Position numbers and translations under genes: made by a program. From Chromatiales bacterium (lineage in GTDB: Bacteria; Pseudomonadota; Gammaproteobacteria; Steroidobacterales; GCA-2729495): a stretch of 64,000 bases of DNA. Shown piece after piece: positions 35,752 through 48,152 of the stretch. Below the pieces are notes generated by a model that saw nothing but the letters and a program-made list of their open reading frames with translations, was not told where the DNA came from and did not search any database. The stretch covers positions 29,117 to 93,116 of the forward strand of contig JAEUPZ010000005.1 of assembly GCA_016789885.1 (NCBI GenBank), written 5' to 3'. The number at the start of each line of letters is the position of its first letter. Positions within the stretch are counted from its first letter, which is position 1.

Positions 35752-36378
35752 ATGAAGCGCATCGCCGAGTTCGCGAAGACCACGCTCGTGGGTGGGCTGC
35801 TGGTGGTGCTGCCGGTCTACCTGGCAGTACTGCTGCTGGCCAAGAGCTTCAAGGCCATCGTCGGGCTGCTGGCCCCGGTGACGGCACAGATTCCCGCCAG
35901 TGTCCAGCTGCGCGAGGTGCTGGCGATCCTGATCGTCGTCGGCCTGTGCTTCGTTACCGGGCTGATCGTGCGCACCGGCCCCGGGCTGCGCATGGTCAAC
36001 GCCTTCCAGCAGGCCGTGCTCGAGCGCATCCCCGGCTACCACACGCTGCGCAGCGTGATCCAGCGCATCAGCGGCCAGGCGGAAGAGATCACCTTCCAGC
36101 CGGCACTGGTGCAGATGGATGAAGGCCTGGCCCCCGCCTTCATCATCGAGGCCCTCGACGACGGGCGGTTCGTCGTGCTGTTCCCGTCGGTGCCGACGCC
36201 GGCGGCGGGCAACCTGCTGATCGTCGAGGCGAGCCGCGTGAAGCTGGCAGACCTGCCGTTCACCAAGGCCTTCTCCATCATCGGCCGCTGGGGGACGGGG
36301 GCGCACCTCTTCGTGGATGCAAAGCCGGTGCCACTGCACGACGGCAAGCTCACTGTGCCGGGCGCCTTGCCGAGGTGA
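35752..36378 (+). CDS. DUF502 family membrane protein
   Basis: 208 residues with two membrane helices (about 10-32 and 55-77), then a cytoplasmic or periplasmic tail. The pattern LLVVLPVYLAVLLL, GLCFVTGLIVRTGPG and IPGYHTLRSVIQRISG matches DUF502, a widespread protein of unknown function. A -10-like TATAGT lies at 35669-35674 in the spacer to the divergent hydrolase gene. Confidence 0.88.
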   Translation: MKRIAEFAKTTLVGGLLVVLPVYLAVLLLAKSFKAIVGLLAPVTAQIPASVQLREVLAILIVVGLCFVTGLIVRTGPGLRMVNAFQQAVLERIPGYHTLRSVIQRISGQAEEITFQPALVQMDEGLAPAFIIEALDDGRFVVLFPSVPTPAAGNLLIVEASRVKLADLPFTKAFSIIGRWGTGAHLFVDAKPVPLHDGKLTVPGALPR

Positions 36379-36485
36379 CCGGCGGCCTCGCGGCACGGCC
36401 GCGGCCGTCCCGAAGCGCTGCCCGTTGCGGCGCGCCGGAGTGCGGACGTAGGGTAGAGGCCTGACCGCGAAGCCAGGAGAGCACC

Positions 36486-38888
36486 ATGCCCGCCCGAGTC
36501 GCCCCCACCCCGCAGCCCCCGACCCCGGGCCCGCTGTCCGCCACCGAGCTGGAGCGCCTGCACGCCTGGTGGCGTGCCTGCAACTACCTCGCGGTGGGCA
36601 TGATCTACCTGCGCGACAACCCGCTGCTGCGCGAGCCGCTGGCCGTAGACCACATCAAGCACCGGTTGCTGGGCCACTGGGGCGCGAGCCCGGCGCTCTC
36701 GTTCGTGTGGACGCACCTGAACCGCGTCATCCGCCGTGACGACCTCGACGTGATCTTCATGGCCGGGCCCGGCCACGGGGCGCCCGGCGTGCTTGGCCCG
36801 GCGTACCTCGAGGGCAGCTACAGCGAGGTCTATCCGGACCGCAGCGAGGACCTCGAGGGCCTGCGCAAGTTCATGAAGCAGTTTTCGTTCCCGGGCCACA
36901 TCGGCAGCCACGTGACGCCGGAGACGCCGGGGTCGATCCACGAAGGTGGCGAGCTCGGCTACAGCCTCGCCCACGCCTACGGCGCCGCGCTCGACAACCC
37001 GGAGCTGATCGTCGCCTGCGTCGTCGGCGACGGCGAGGCGGAGACCGGGCCGCTGGCCACGGCCTGGCACTCGAACAAATTCCTGAACCCCGCCCGCGAC
37101 GGGGCGGTGCTGCCGGTCCTCAACCTCAACGGCTACAAGATCGCGAATCCCACGATCCTCGCGCGCATCAGCCACGAGGAGCTCGAGGCACTGTTCCGGG
37201 GCTACGGCTACACCCCTTACTTCGTCGAGGGATCCGATCCCGCGGACATGCACCAGAAGATGGCGGCGACGCTCGACGCCGCCGTCGCGGCGATCCGCGC
37301 CATCTGGCGCGAGGCCCGCGCCGGCGGGGAGCCGCAGCGGCCGCGCTGGCCCATGATCGTGCTGCGCTCGCCGAAGGGCTGGACCGGGCCTGGCGAGATC
37401 AAGGGCCACAAGGCCGAAGGTTCCTGGCGCTCGCACCAGGTGCCGCTCGCCGACGTGCGCGACAACCCGGAGAGCCTGCGGCTGCTGGAGTCATGGCTGC
37501 AGGGCTACCGGCCCGACGAGCTGTTCGACGCCGATGGCCGCCTCGTGCCGGAGTTGCGTGACCTGGCGCCGAAGGGCATCCGGCGCATGAGCGCCAACCC
37601 GCACGCCAACGGCGGCCTCCTGCGCAAGGACCTGAAGCTGCCGGACTTCCGCCAGTACGCGGTGGCCGTGCCCAGGGCCGGGGCGCTACGGCACGAGAAC
37701 ACCCGGCCGCTCGGCGAGTTCCTGCGCGACGTCATGCGGAACAACATGACGACGTTCCGCGTCTTCGGCCCGGACGAGACCGCGTCGAACCGGCTGCAGG
37801 CCATCTACGAGGTGTCGAAGAAGACGTGGATGGCCGACCTGCTGCCCGAGGACGCCGACGGCGGCGAGCTCGCCCGCGATGGCCGGGTCATGGAGATGCT
37901 CTCGGAGCACACGCTGCTCGGCTGGCTCGAGGGCTACCTGCTGTCGGGCCGGCATGGCTTCTTCCACACCTACGAGGCCTTCGCCCACGTCATCGACTCG
38001 ATGTTCAACCAGCACGCCAAGTGGCTCGACACCTGCAAGAACCACGTCCCGTGGCGGGCCTCGGTGGCCTCGCAGAACATCCTGCTGTCGTCGACGGTCT
38101 GGCGGCAGGACCACAACGGCTTCTCGCACCAGGACCCGGGCTTCATCGACGTCGTCACCAACAAGAGCCCCACCGTCACGCGCATCTACCTGCCGCCCGA
38201 CGCCAACAGCCTGCTCGTCGTGGCCGACCAGTGCCTGCGCTCGACCGACTGCATCAACGTGATCGTCGCCGACAAGCAGAAGCACATGCAGTTCATGACC
38301 ATCGACGAGGCGGTGGTCCACTGCGCCAAGGGCATCGGCATCTGGCGCCGGGCCAGCAACGACGAGGGGGTCGAGCCTGACGTCGTCATGGCCTCGTGCG
38401 GCGACGTGCCGACCCTCGAGGCCCTTGCGGCCACGGCGATCCTGCGCGAGCGCCTGCCGGACCTGAAGCTGCGCTTCGTCAACGTCGTGGACCTCTACCG
38501 CATGCAGCCGGCCACCGAGCACCCCCACGGCCTGACGCCCCGGGAGTTCGACAGCCTCTTCACGACGGACCGGCCGGTGATCTTCAACTTCCACGGCTAC
38601 CCGTGGCTGATCCACAAGCTGGCGTACCGCTTCACCAACCACGAGAACATCCACGTCCGCGGCTACAAGGAGAAGGGCAACATCAACACACCGCTGGAGC
38701 TCGCGATCCTGAACCAGATCGACCGCTTCAACCTGGTGATCGACGTCATCGACCGGGTGCCGGGCCTGGCGGTGCGCGCAGCCCATCTGAAGGAAGAGAT
38801 GAAGGACGCCATCATCCAGAACCTGGCCTACGCGCGCACCCACGGGACCGACCGGCCCGAGGTCAGCGAGTGGGTGTGGCCGTGGTGA
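36486..38888 (+). CDS. xfp: phosphoketolase (Xfp family)
   Basis: 800-residue thiamine-diphosphate enzyme that splits xylulose-5-P (and often fructose-6-P) with phosphate into acetyl-phosphate and a triose or erythrose phosphate. Family features: [35 protein letters not shown] in the ThDP site, [15 protein letters not shown], and [15 protein letters not shown]. Length is normal. A CAGGAG ribosome site precedes the ATG by five bases. Heads an operon with glgP (49 bases on) and ackA. Gene product feeds acetyl-P to AckA. Confidence 0.95.
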   Translation: MPARVAPTPQPPTPGPLSATELERLHAWWRACNYLAVGMIYLRDNPLLREPLAVDHIKHRLLGHWGASPALSFVWTHLNRVIRRDDLDVIFMAGPGHGAPGVLGPAYLEGSYSEVYPDRSEDLEGLRKFMKQFSFPGHIGSHVTPETPGSIHEGGELGYSLAHAYGAALDNPELIVACVVGDGEAETGPLATAWHSNKFLNPARDGAVLPVLNLNGYKIANPTILARISHEELEALFRGYGYTPYFVEGSDPADMHQKMAATLDAAVAAIRAIWREARAGGEPQRPRWPMIVLRSPKGWTGPGEIKGHKAEGSWRSHQVPLADVRDNPESLRLLESWLQGYRPDELFDADGRLVPELRDLAPKGIRRMSANPHANGGLLRKDLKLPDFRQYAVAVPRAGALRHENTRPLGEFLRDVMRNNMTTFRVFGPDETASNRLQAIYEVSKKTWMADLLPEDADGGELARDGRVMEMLSEHTLLGWLEGYLLSGRHGFFHTYEAFAHVIDSMFNQHAKWLDTCKNHVPWRASVASQNILLSSTVWRQDHNGFSHQDPGFIDVVTNKSPTVTRIYLPPDANSLLVVADQCLRSTDCINVIVADKQKHMQFMTIDEAVVHCAKGIGIWRRASNDEGVEPDVVMASCGDVPTLEALAATAILRERLPDLKLRFVNVVDLYRMQPATEHPHGLTPREFDSLFTTDRPVIFNFHGYPWLIHKLAYRFTNHENIHVRGYKEKGNINTPLELAILNQIDRFNLVIDVIDRVPGLAVRAAHLKEEMKDAIIQNLAYARTHGTDRPEVSEWVWPW

Positions 38889-38937
38889 GCGCGCCAGCAG
38901 CCGCACCGGCGCCGGTGGCGACCGTACCGGAAGGGTA

Positions 38938-41439
<2,502 letters not shown>

Positions 41440-41460
41440 AGCCACCACGAGCCGTCTCCC

Positions 41461-42720
41461 GTGACGCCTGATCCCGGCACGATGCTCGTGCTGAACGTTG
41501 GCTCGTCCAGCGTGAAGTTCCGTGCCTGGGTCCTCGGCCCGGCTGGCTGGCAGCTGGACTGCCGTGGACAGCTGGCCGGCATCGGTACCGCGCCAGTGTT
41601 CCGCGTGTGGAGGGCCGGGTGCGACCAGCCAGCCGACGATACCCCCTACGGCCCGATCGACGACGCCGCCACGGCCGTGGCCCACGTGGCTGACTGGCTG
41701 GAGGCCCGCCTCGGTGCTGGCCGCGTCTCTGCTGTCGGCCACCGCGTCGTCCACGGCGGGCCCCGTCATGCAGATCCGGTAGTGGTGACGTCCGAGGTGC
41801 TGGCCGGCCTGCGGGAGCTCGTCCCGCTGGCGCCCCTGCACCAGCCCGCCTGCCTCGACGGGATCGAGGCCATGGCCCGGCGATGGCCCGGCGTGCCACA
41901 GGTCGCCTGCTTCGATACGGCCTTCCACCGCGGGCAGCCCGAGGTGGCGTCGGTGCTGGCGCTGCCGGCACACGTGCGGCAGGCGGGCGTGCAGCGCTAC
42001 GGCTTCCACGGTCTGTCCTACGAGTACATCGCCGCGCAGCTGCCGCGGGTTGCGCCTGACGTGGCGGCCGGGCGCGTCATCGTCGCCCACCTCGGCAGCG
42101 GTGCGAGCCTCTGCGCCATCCACGGCGGCCGGAGCGTCGACCAGACCTTCGGCATGACGCCGCTCGATGGCCTGTGCATGGGCACGCGGCCCGGCAGCCT
42201 CGACCCGGGCGTGGTGCTGTTCCTGCTGCGGGAGCTGCGGCTCGGCGCGGACGAAGTCGAGCGGCTGCTGTACGGGCGGTCGGGGCTGCTGGGCCTGTCC
42301 GGCATCAGCGCCGACGTTCGCGACCTGCTGGCGAGCGATGCTCCCGCCGCACGGCTCGCCATCGACTACTTCGTGTACCGGGCCGCGCGGGAGATAGGCG
42401 CGCTGGCGGCGGTGCTTGGCGGGGTCGATGCCCTGGTGTTCACCGCCGGCATCGGCGAGCACTCGCCGGAGATCCGCGCCCGCATCAGTGCCGCCTGCGC
42501 CTGGCTGGGTGTCAGCCTGGACCCGGACGCCAATCTCGAGGGCCGCACGGTCATCTCTGCCCGCAGCAGCCGCCTCCGTGTCTTCGTGATCCCCACGGAT
42601 GAGGAGCACACGATTGCACAGCACGCCGCCCGGCTCGCGGGACTGCCGCCGCTGACGGGCGTGGCCGGTCACCGGTGGGCCGGCTCGACGGCCCCGGCTC
42701 GCCCGGGTGCCGGAAGTTGA
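41461..42720 (+). CDS. ackA: acetate kinase
   Basis: 419-residue acetate/propionate kinase that turns acetyl-P and ADP into acetate and ATP. Motifs: NVGSSSVKF, GHRVVHGG, FDTAFH, RYGFHGLSYEY, HLGSGASLCA, TPLDGLCMGTRPGSLDPG, FTAGIGEHS. Family similarity ends near HTIAQHAARLAG; about the last 25 residues seem to come from read-through into an antisense PhoX relic. GTG start at 41461; an ATG at 41482 just before NVGSSS is also possible. Third gene of the operon, 21 bases after glgP. Confidence 0.92.
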   Translation: MTPDPGTMLVLNVGSSSVKFRAWVLGPAGWQLDCRGQLAGIGTAPVFRVWRAGCDQPADDTPYGPIDDAATAVAHVADWLEARLGAGRVSAVGHRVVHGGPRHADPVVVTSEVLAGLRELVPLAPLHQPACLDGIEAMARRWPGVPQVACFDTAFHRGQPEVASVLALPAHVRQAGVQRYGFHGLSYEYIAAQLPRVAPDVAAGRVIVAHLGSGASLCAIHGGRSVDQTFGMTPLDGLCMGTRPGSLDPGVVLFLLRELRLGADEVERLLYGRSGLLGLSGISADVRDLLASDAPAARLAIDYFVYRAAREIGALAAVLGGVDALVFTAGIGEHSPEIRARISAACAWLGVSLDPDANLEGRTVISARSSRLRVFVIPTDEEHTIAQHAARLAGLPPLTGVAGHRWAGSTAPARPGAGS

Positions 42721-42840
42721 CGAACATCATCCTGCCGTCGGGCTTCGAGCAGATGCCGGTCACCTCGTGGCAGGTGGGGCCGATGAAGAACCGCCGCACG
42801 TCATCCGTATCGGTGCCGGCGGCCGGCCGCGTCAGGTCTG
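42640..42840 (-). pseudogene. relic of the C-terminus of a PhoX-type phosphatase
   Basis: Read on the minus strand, about 60 codons encode TDTDDVRRFFIGPTCHEVTG and SKPDGRMMFVNFRHPGE, the conserved end of PhoX/DUF839 alkaline phosphatases (the RFLVGP, CEVTG, PDGRTMFVNIQHPGE pattern). No upstream PhoX domain is present within the same frame, so this is a decayed tail. It runs antisense into the 3' end of ackA. The phosphatase function is lost here. Confidence 0.75.
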
Positions 42841-42905
42841 TCACTGGGTGTCTCGCGGCGGTGGTGGATAAGCGCCGCTGGGAAGCGAAAGCCCTGGCGT
42901 TTGCA

Positions 42906-42931
42906 GGGCGATGGATGCGTTGCCATCGCCC
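42906..42931. terminator. hairpin downstream of the glycogen operon
   Basis: GGGCGATGG and CCATCGCCC form a perfect nine-base stem around an eight-base loop, about 190 bases after ackA and 70 before def. Could end the operon. Confidence 0.45.
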
Positions 42932-43001
42932 GGTTACCATCCGTTGAGAATCATGTAACCGGCGGGGCGGTCGTCCGTGCCGCCAGTGGAGTGGCAGGGC
43001 G

Positions 43002-43541
43002 ATGGCCGTTCGCGAAATCCTCAGGATGGGTGACCCGCGGTTGCTGAAGGTGGCGGCGCCGGTCTCGCAGTTCGACACGCCGGCGCTGCACGCGCTCGTT
43101 GCCGACCTGTTCGACACGATGGAGGCCGCCAATGGCGCGGGGCTTGCGGCGCCGCAGATCGGCGTCGACGCCCAGGTCGTGATCTTCGGCTTCGACCGCC
43201 TCGAGCGCTATCCCGATGCGGACCCCGTGCCGCGCACCGTGCTGGTCAATCCGGTCATCGAACCGATTGGCACCGACGAGGAAGACGCCTGGGAGGGCTG
43301 CCTGTCGGTTCCCGGCATGCGGGGCGTCGTGCCGCGCTTCGCGCGCATCCGTTACCGCGGCTTCGACCCCTACGGGACTCCCATCGACCGCGAGGCGTCG
43401 GGGTTCCACGCCCGGGTGGTCCAGCATGAGTGTGACCACCTGATCGGCAAGCTCTACCCGATGCGCATCCGCGACTTCACCCGCTTCGGGTTCACGTCGG
43501 TGCTGTTCCCGGACCTGCCGGAGGGACATGCCGACGACTGA
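43002..43541 (+). CDS. def: peptide deformylase
   Basis: 179-residue metalloenzyme that removes the formyl group from new proteins. All three boxes are present: [10 protein letters not shown] (motif 1), EGCLSVPG (motif 2, Cys metal ligand) and QHECDHLIG (motif 3, HExxH). Good length. ATG follows GTGGCAGGGCG. The usual partner fmt is not next door. Confidence 0.95.
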   Translation: MAVREILRMGDPRLLKVAAPVSQFDTPALHALVADLFDTMEAANGAGLAAPQIGVDAQVVIFGFDRLERYPDADPVPRTVLVNPVIEPIGTDEEDAWEGCLSVPGMRGVVPRFARIRYRGFDPYGTPIDREASGFHARVVQHECDHLIGKLYPMRIRDFTRFGFTSVLFPDLPEGHADD

Positions 43542-43597
43542 ACGGGTAGACTTCCGGCCGCCATCGACCGGCCCGGTCGCCCACGAGAGGCATCCTC

Positions 43598-44008
43598 ATG
43601 TCCGTACACATCACCGTCAGCGAGATCGCCGGCCGCCAGTGCGCCAGTTCGGGTTCGAAGTGGGAACCGAAGATGGGCTACTCGCGGGCCGTCCGCAGCG
43701 GCAACCTCATCGCCGTGACCGGCACCGTCGGCATCAATGCGGACGGCAGCTACTCGCCTGACGTGGGCGAGCAGGCGCGGCGGGCGCTGGTCATCATCCG
43801 GGCGGCCATCGAGGCGCTCGGCGGCCGGCTCGAGCACGTGATCCGCACGCGCATGTACGTCACCGACGTGACCCAGTGGGAGCAGGTGGCCGCCGTGCAC
43901 GGCGAGGTTTTCGCCGACATCCGGCCAGCGACGACCATCGTCGAGGTGCCGCGGCTCATCGACGGCGCCGCGCTGATCGAGATGGAGGCGGACGCGGTCG
44001 TCCCGTAG
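43598..44008 (+). CDS. RidA-family protein
   Basis: 136 residues of the RidA/YjgF trimeric fold: YSRAVRSGNLIAVTGTVG, IIRAAIEALGGRLEHVIRTR and the Arg-containing RTRMYVTDV. RidA-type proteins hydrolyse reactive imine/enamine intermediates; subgroup substrate unknown. Follows def by 56 bases and may be co-transcribed. Confidence 0.88.
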   Translation: MSVHITVSEIAGRQCASSGSKWEPKMGYSRAVRSGNLIAVTGTVGINADGSYSPDVGEQARRALVIIRAAIEALGGRLEHVIRTRMYVTDVTQWEQVAAVHGEVFADIRPATTIVEVPRLIDGAALIEMEADAVVP

Positions 44009-44017
44009 CGTTCCGGT

Positions 44018-45499
44018 CTACGCGCCCGGCTGGAAGTCCGCGAAGGCAGCGCTGACCGCTTCGAGAACGCCCGCCCAGTCGCCGGCCCGTGGCTGGCGGA
44101 ACAGCCTTGCCGTCGGGTACCACGGCGAGTCGTCGCGCTCGAGCAGCCAGCGCCAGTCGGGCAGCCACGGCAGCAGCAGCCACAGGGGCCGGCCGAGGGC
44201 GCCGGCCAGGTGCGCGCCGGCCGTGTCGACGGCGATGACGAGGTCCATGCAGCTGGCCAGCGCCGCGGTATCGGCGAAGTCCTGCAGGTCGTCGCCGAAG
44301 TGGCGCAGCGGCAGCTGGCCCGACTGAAGCGCCGGCTGGTCGCAGGGCCGGATCGCAGGCTGCAGGCTCACGAACTCGAACCCCGGCCGGAAGACTGGCG
44401 CGAGGGCAGCGAGCGGCAGCGACCGGTTGCGGTCATTGTTGTGGTCGGGGTTGCCGGACCAGACGAGGCCGACGCGGGGTCCCGTCGCCGGGCCCAGCCG
44501 CGCCTGCCAGCGGGACACGCGCGCCGCATCCGCCTGCAGGTAGCCCACCGGCGCCGGGATCGACCCGAGGCGCGTGCCGAAGGCCAGCGGCAGGCTCAGC
44601 AGCGGGCAGTGCAGGTCGACGGCCGGCAGCGGGTCGCCCCGGGCGATGACCTCGACCTCGGCCGGCAGGGAGCGAAGCAGGTCCCGCAGCGGCGGCTGCA
44701 CCTCGAGCACCACGTGCGCGCCGCGGTCAGCCAGCAGCGGCGCGTAGCGGGCGAACTGCAGCGTGTCGCCGAGGCCCTGCTCGGCGTGGACCAGCACCCT
44801 GCGGCCCGCCGGGTCGCTGTCGCCCTGCCACTGGGGAACCGGGAAGTCGCGCCGGGCGGCCGCCAGCTGCGCATCGCGGCAGCGCCACTCGAACTCGGGC
44901 AGGCCCTTCTCGAAATCGCCCCGCAGCAGGTGGATCATGGCCTGGTTCAGGTGCGCCTCGGCGAGCTCCGGTGCCAGAGCGATGGCCCGGGCGTTGCCGG
45001 CCAGCGCGGCGTCGAAGCGCCCGAGGTCGCGCAGCGTCCGGGCCCGGTTGACCAGCGGCCCGACGAAGTCGGGCCGCAGGCGCAGGGCGCGCTCGTAGCT
45101 GGCGATGGCGTCGTCGAGCCGGCCCAGCTCGCGCAGCGCGTTGCCGCGGTTGTAGTGCGCCTCGGGGAACTGCCGCTGCAGGCGCAGCGCCGTGTCGCAC
45201 TCCGCCAGCGCGCCCGCGTAGTCGCCGCGGGCGTGGTGCACGAGGGCAAGGTTTGCGTGGGCCGCCGCATTGGCCGGCTTGCGCCGCAGGGATTCGCCGA
45301 TGTGGCCGGCCGCTTCGTCCAGCAGGCCCGCGGCGTAGGCGATCAGGCCCAGGTGATGCAGGGCATCGGCGTGACCGGGCTGCAGCCCGAGGACCTGCCG
45401 GTAGCGCACCTCGGCGGCTTCGAGGTCACCGCGCTGGTGCAGGGCCACGGCCTCGGCGAAGAGACGTGTCGCAGCAGGGATGGGCGGGGTTCCGGGCAT
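44018..45499 (-). CDS. TPR protein with glycosyltransferase-like C-terminus
   Basis: 493 residues. Residues about 10-220 are tetratricopeptide repeats (units like HADALHHLGLIAYAAGLLDE, NPANAAAHANLALVHHARGD). The rest resembles the glycosyltransferase-9 (ADP-heptose) fold often seen after TPRs: AEQGLGDTLQFARYAPLLA, then GLVWSGNPDHNNDRNRSLPL and DTAGAHLAGALGRP. Could act in protein or surface glycosylation, or bind proteins. Faces the azlC gene with its start 63 bases away. Confidence 0.85.
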   Translation of the reverse strand: MPGTPPIPAATRLFAEAVALHQRGDLEAAEVRYRQVLGLQPGHADALHHLGLIAYAAGLLDEAAGHIGESLRRKPANAAAHANLALVHHARGDYAGALAECDTALRLQRQFPEAHYNRGNALRELGRLDDAIASYERALRLRPDFVGPLVNRARTLRDLGRFDAALAGNARAIALAPELAEAHLNQAMIHLLRGDFEKGLPEFEWRCRDAQLAAARRDFPVPQWQGDSDPAGRRVLVHAEQGLGDTLQFARYAPLLADRGAHVVLEVQPPLRDLLRSLPAEVEVIARGDPLPAVDLHCPLLSLPLAFGTRLGSIPAPVGYLQADAARVSRWQARLGPATGPRVGLVWSGNPDHNNDRNRSLPLAALAPVFRPGFEFVSLQPAIRPCDQPALQSGQLPLRHFGDDLQDFADTAALASCMDLVIAVDTAGAHLAGALGRPLWLLLPWLPDWRWLLERDDSPWYPTARLFRQPRAGDWAGVLEAVSAAFADFQPGA

Positions 45500-45562
45500 G
45501 GCGCGGGCAGGGCAGCTGACGGTCCAGAGGATAGCGAAACCCGTGGCCTATACTGCCGACCC

Positions 45563-46300
45563 GTGCGCATACCCTCCTGGTCCCGGCTGTCCCCGGAGTT
45601 CCGTGCCGGCGCCCGCGAGGGCTTCCGGACCTACCTGCCTTTGTCCATCGGGCTTATTCCGTGGGCCCTCGTGACCGGCGTGGCCATGCGCGGCATCGGC
45701 CTGTCTGCGGTGGAGTCCATGGGGATGAACCTGCTGGTCTTTGCCGGCGCCGCGCAGCTGGGGACGCTGCCGCTCATCGCCGGCGGCGCCCCCGTATGGG
45801 TGATCCTGGCAACGGCGCTCGCCCTGAACCTGCGCTTCGTCATCTTCAGCGCCGCCATCGCCCGGTACCTGCAGGAACACCGCACGTCGCTCCGCTGGCT
45901 GATGGGCCACCTGCTCACCGACGGCGTGTTCGCGATCTCGATGGGCCCGATGCTGCGCCAGGAGAACCGCGACTGGCGCCTGGGGTTCTACCTCGCACCA
46001 TCGGCCTGGGGCTGGCTGCTGTGGCAGGTGTTCGCGCTCGTTGGCGTCCTCTTCGCGGGACTGATTCCGCGCGGCTGGTCGCTGGAGTTCATGGCCACCA
46101 TCGCGCTGATGACCATCCTGCTGCCCATGGCCCGGGCCCGGCCCATGCTGCTGGCGGCGTTGGCGGGCGGCGGCGTCGCCGTGGCGCTGCACGCCCTGCC
46201 GTTGCGCCTCGGGCTCTTCGTCGGGATCCTCGCCGGCATCGCCGCCGGCATGCTCGCCGAGGGTCGGGCCGGGCCGGCGACTGCCGGGGAGTCACGTTGA
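45563..46300 (+). CDS. azlC: AzlC family branched-chain amino-acid exporter subunit
   Basis: 245-residue inner-membrane protein of the AzlC family (large subunit of the AzlCD branched-chain amino acid exporter). Motifs: SIGLIPWALVTGVAMRG, MNLLVFAGAAQLG, LALNLRFVIFSAA. GTG start at 45563 lies only eight bases after a TATACT -10 box (45549-45554), so the transcript may be leaderless. The ATG of azlD overlaps its stop (TGATG). Confidence 0.88.
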   Translation: MRIPSWSRLSPEFRAGAREGFRTYLPLSIGLIPWALVTGVAMRGIGLSAVESMGMNLLVFAGAAQLGTLPLIAGGAPVWVILATALALNLRFVIFSAAIARYLQEHRTSLRWLMGHLLTDGVFAISMGPMLRQENRDWRLGFYLAPSAWGWLLWQVFALVGVLFAGLIPRGWSLEFMATIALMTILLPMARARPMLLAALAGGGVAVALHALPLRLGLFVGILAGIAAGMLAEGRAGPATAGESR

Positions 46301-46638
46301 TGGACGCCGGTCTGCCCTACGCTGGTGCGGCGCTGTGGCTGCTGTTCATCGCCATCGGCGTCGCGACGACGGTGCCGCGGGCGAGCTTCATCGTGCTGGG
46401 TTCGCGGGCGGCCCTGCCGGCCGTCGTGCAGCGGGCGCTACGTTACGCGCCGGCGGCGGCCCTGGCGGCGGTGGTGGCTCCCGACATCTTCGTCAGCGGC
46501 GGCGCCCCGGTGATCCTCTCGCCGCGGGTCGGCGCGGCGGCCGCCGTGGTCATCGTCTGCCTGCGCTGGCAGAACCCGTGGCTGCCGTTCATCGCCGGCA
46601 TGGCGACGTTGTGGGGTCTGCGCCTCGTGCTGTCCTGA
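46300..46638 (+). CDS. azlD: AzlD family branched-chain amino-acid exporter subunit
   Basis: 112-residue small membrane protein, the AzlD partner. Four spans, with TVPRASFIVLGSRAALPAVVQ and ALRYAPAAALAAVVAPD as the conserved middle. ATG overlaps the azlC stop by one base, so translation is coupled. Ends in a short hairpin at 46649-46666. Confidence 0.88.
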   Translation: MDAGLPYAGAALWLLFIAIGVATTVPRASFIVLGSRAALPAVVQRALRYAPAAALAAVVAPDIFVSGGAPVILSPRVGAAAAVVIVCLRWQNPWLPFIAGMATLWGLRLVLS

Positions 46639-46648
46639 GGGTGGCCTG

Positions 46649-46666
46649 ACCGGGTCCTCGCCCGGT
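46649..46666. terminator. short hairpin between convergent genes
   Basis: ACCGGG-TCCTCG-CCCGGT, six-base stem, between azlD and the PEBP-type gene. Weak. Confidence 0.35.
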
Positions 46667-46682
46667 TGCGGGGCCCTCGTGC

Positions 46683-47159
46683 TCAGTCGCCCTTCTGGTA
46701 GGTGCCGATGAGCTGGGTCTCGGCCAGCACGTGGCCCTGCATGGCTGCCAGCAGCGCGGCCTTGGTCGGTCGCCCGAGATCCGGCAATTCGGCGTCGAGG
46801 GCGTACAGCTTGTGGAAGTACCGGTGCCGGCCGATGGGCGGGCAGGGGCCGCCGTAGCCCGTGCGCTTCCAGTCATTGAGCCCTTCGTGCGTGCCGGCCG
46901 GCAGCCCGCCCGCAGCAGCACCCTCGGCCAGGGCGCCGGCGGCGGCGGGCAGGTTGTAGAGCACCCAGTGCACCCAGGTCAGCTTCGGCGCCGCCGGGTC
47001 GGGGGCGTCCGGGTCGTCGACGATCAGCACGAGGCTGCGGGCGGCGGGCGGGACGCCGGTCCAGGCCAGCGGCGGCGAGATGTCGTTGCCCTCGCAGGTG
47101 TGGCGGCGGGGGATGCGCGCGCCGTCGGCGAACGCGCTGGAGAAGAGGCGGAGGGACAT
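46683..47159 (-). CDS. YbhB/YbcL-type PEBP family protein
   Basis: 158-residue phosphatidylethanolamine-binding-protein fold: RHTCEGNDISPPLAWTGVP and SLVLIVDDPDAPDP, then WVHWVLYNLPAA and GYGGPCPPIGRHRYFHKLYAL. These carry the anion-binding pocket (D-P-D-A-P, H, GxxPP). Bacterial members are of unclear role. Follows the LysR gene by 32 bases in the same direction, so may be co-transcribed. Confidence 0.9.
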   Translation of the reverse strand: MSLRLFSSAFADGARIPRRHTCEGNDISPPLAWTGVPPAARSLVLIVDDPDAPDPAAPKLTWVHWVLYNLPAAAGALAEGAAAGGLPAGTHEGLNDWKRTGYGGPCPPIGRHRYFHKLYALDAELPDLGRPTKAALLAAMQGHVLAETQLIGTYQKGD

Positions 47160-47191
47160 CAGCAGCACCCCGGACAACTGGTGGCGCCAGT

Positions 47192-48151
47192 CTAGGCCTT
47201 GCGTCGGCGGCGCGCAGCGCCGCGGGTCGCTGGTGCAGGCGCCGGTTCCTGCTCCTGCTCCGCGCACTCCCGGGCCACCGCCTCGCGCAGCAGCGTGGCG
47301 AGGCGCAGGGCAGCGGGACCCGCGCGGTCAGGATCCGCGTGCACCAGGTACAGCTCGGCGTAGCGCTCGCCGCCGATGCTGGCCGGCAACGGCCTGAGCA
47401 GCCCGGATTCCAGCGGGCCGCGGATGCGGTGCTCCGGCAGGTAGGCGAAGCCGTGGCCGGCACAGGCCGCCTCGATGGAGGTCGCCATGTGGCTGACGGT
47501 CCAGCGCCGGGCCACGTCGACGGCCGGCCGGCTCGCGCGGTCCGGGCTCGACTCGCGCACCACCAGCTGACGATGCTGGCGCAGGTCACGCAGCGTCACC
47601 GGCCGCCCGAGCGCGTGCAGCGGATGATCCGGGTGGGCGACCAGCACGAAGCGCACCCGCATGAGCGGCTCGCCGAGGAAGCCCGGGGGCACGCTGGAAA
47701 AGATCGCCAGGTCCGTCTCGCCGCGGGCGAGGGCATCGGTGCGGTGGCCCAGCACCGACTCCTGCACCTCGATGCGGGTGTCCGGGCTCTCGGCATTGAG
47801 GGCGGCGAGGCACTCGAAGAGCAGCCAGGTCGGGAAGATGACGTCGACGGAGACGCGCAGCTCGGCCTCCCAGCCCGACGACACGCGCCGCGCGGCTTCC
47901 TCGAGGCCAGCGGCGTCCTCGACCAGCGCGCGGGCCCGCCGCACCAGCAGCTCCCCCGTCGGCGTGAGCACTGCCCGGCGTCCCTGCACGGTGAAGGCCC
48001 GCACGCCGAGCTGGGCCTCCAGCTGCTGGATCGCATAGGTGATGGCGGACTGGCTCTTGTGCAGGGCCGCCGCCGCCTGGGCGTAGCCGCCGTGGTCCAC
48101 GACGGCCGCCAGGGTGCGCCACTGCTCCAGCGAAATGCGCGGGTGGCTCAT
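47192..48151 (-). CDS. LysR-family transcriptional regulator
   Basis: 319 residues. HTH at residues about 20-40 (GGYAQAAAALHKSQSAITYAI), then a periplasmic-binding-protein-like effector domain. Divergent from the pirin gene, the usual arrangement for a LysR that controls its neighbour. Ends in a basic tail. Likely regulates pirin and azoreductase through the spacer described next. Confidence 0.92.
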   Translation of the reverse strand: MSHPRISLEQWRTLAAVVDHGGYAQAAAALHKSQSAITYAIQQLEAQLGVRAFTVQGRRAVLTPTGELLVRRARALVEDAAGLEEAARRVSSGWEAELRVSVDVIFPTWLLFECLAALNAESPDTRIEVQESVLGHRTDALARGETDLAIFSSVPPGFLGEPLMRVRFVLVAHPDHPLHALGRPVTLRDLRQHRQLVVRESSPDRASRPAVDVARRWTVSHMATSIEAACAGHGFAYLPEHRIRGPLESGLLRPLPASIGGERYAELYLVHADPDRAGPAALRLATLLREAVARECAEQEQEPAPAPATRGAARRRRKA

Positions 48152-48152
48152 C

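Noticed and set aside
36395..36408. Palindrome ACGGCCGCGGCCGT after DUF502
   Set aside because: No loop, and GC-rich chance palindromes are common here; not kept as terminator.
44210..45562. Plus-strand open frame running into azlC
   Set aside because: Antisense to the TPR gene; only the part after 45563 matches AzlC.
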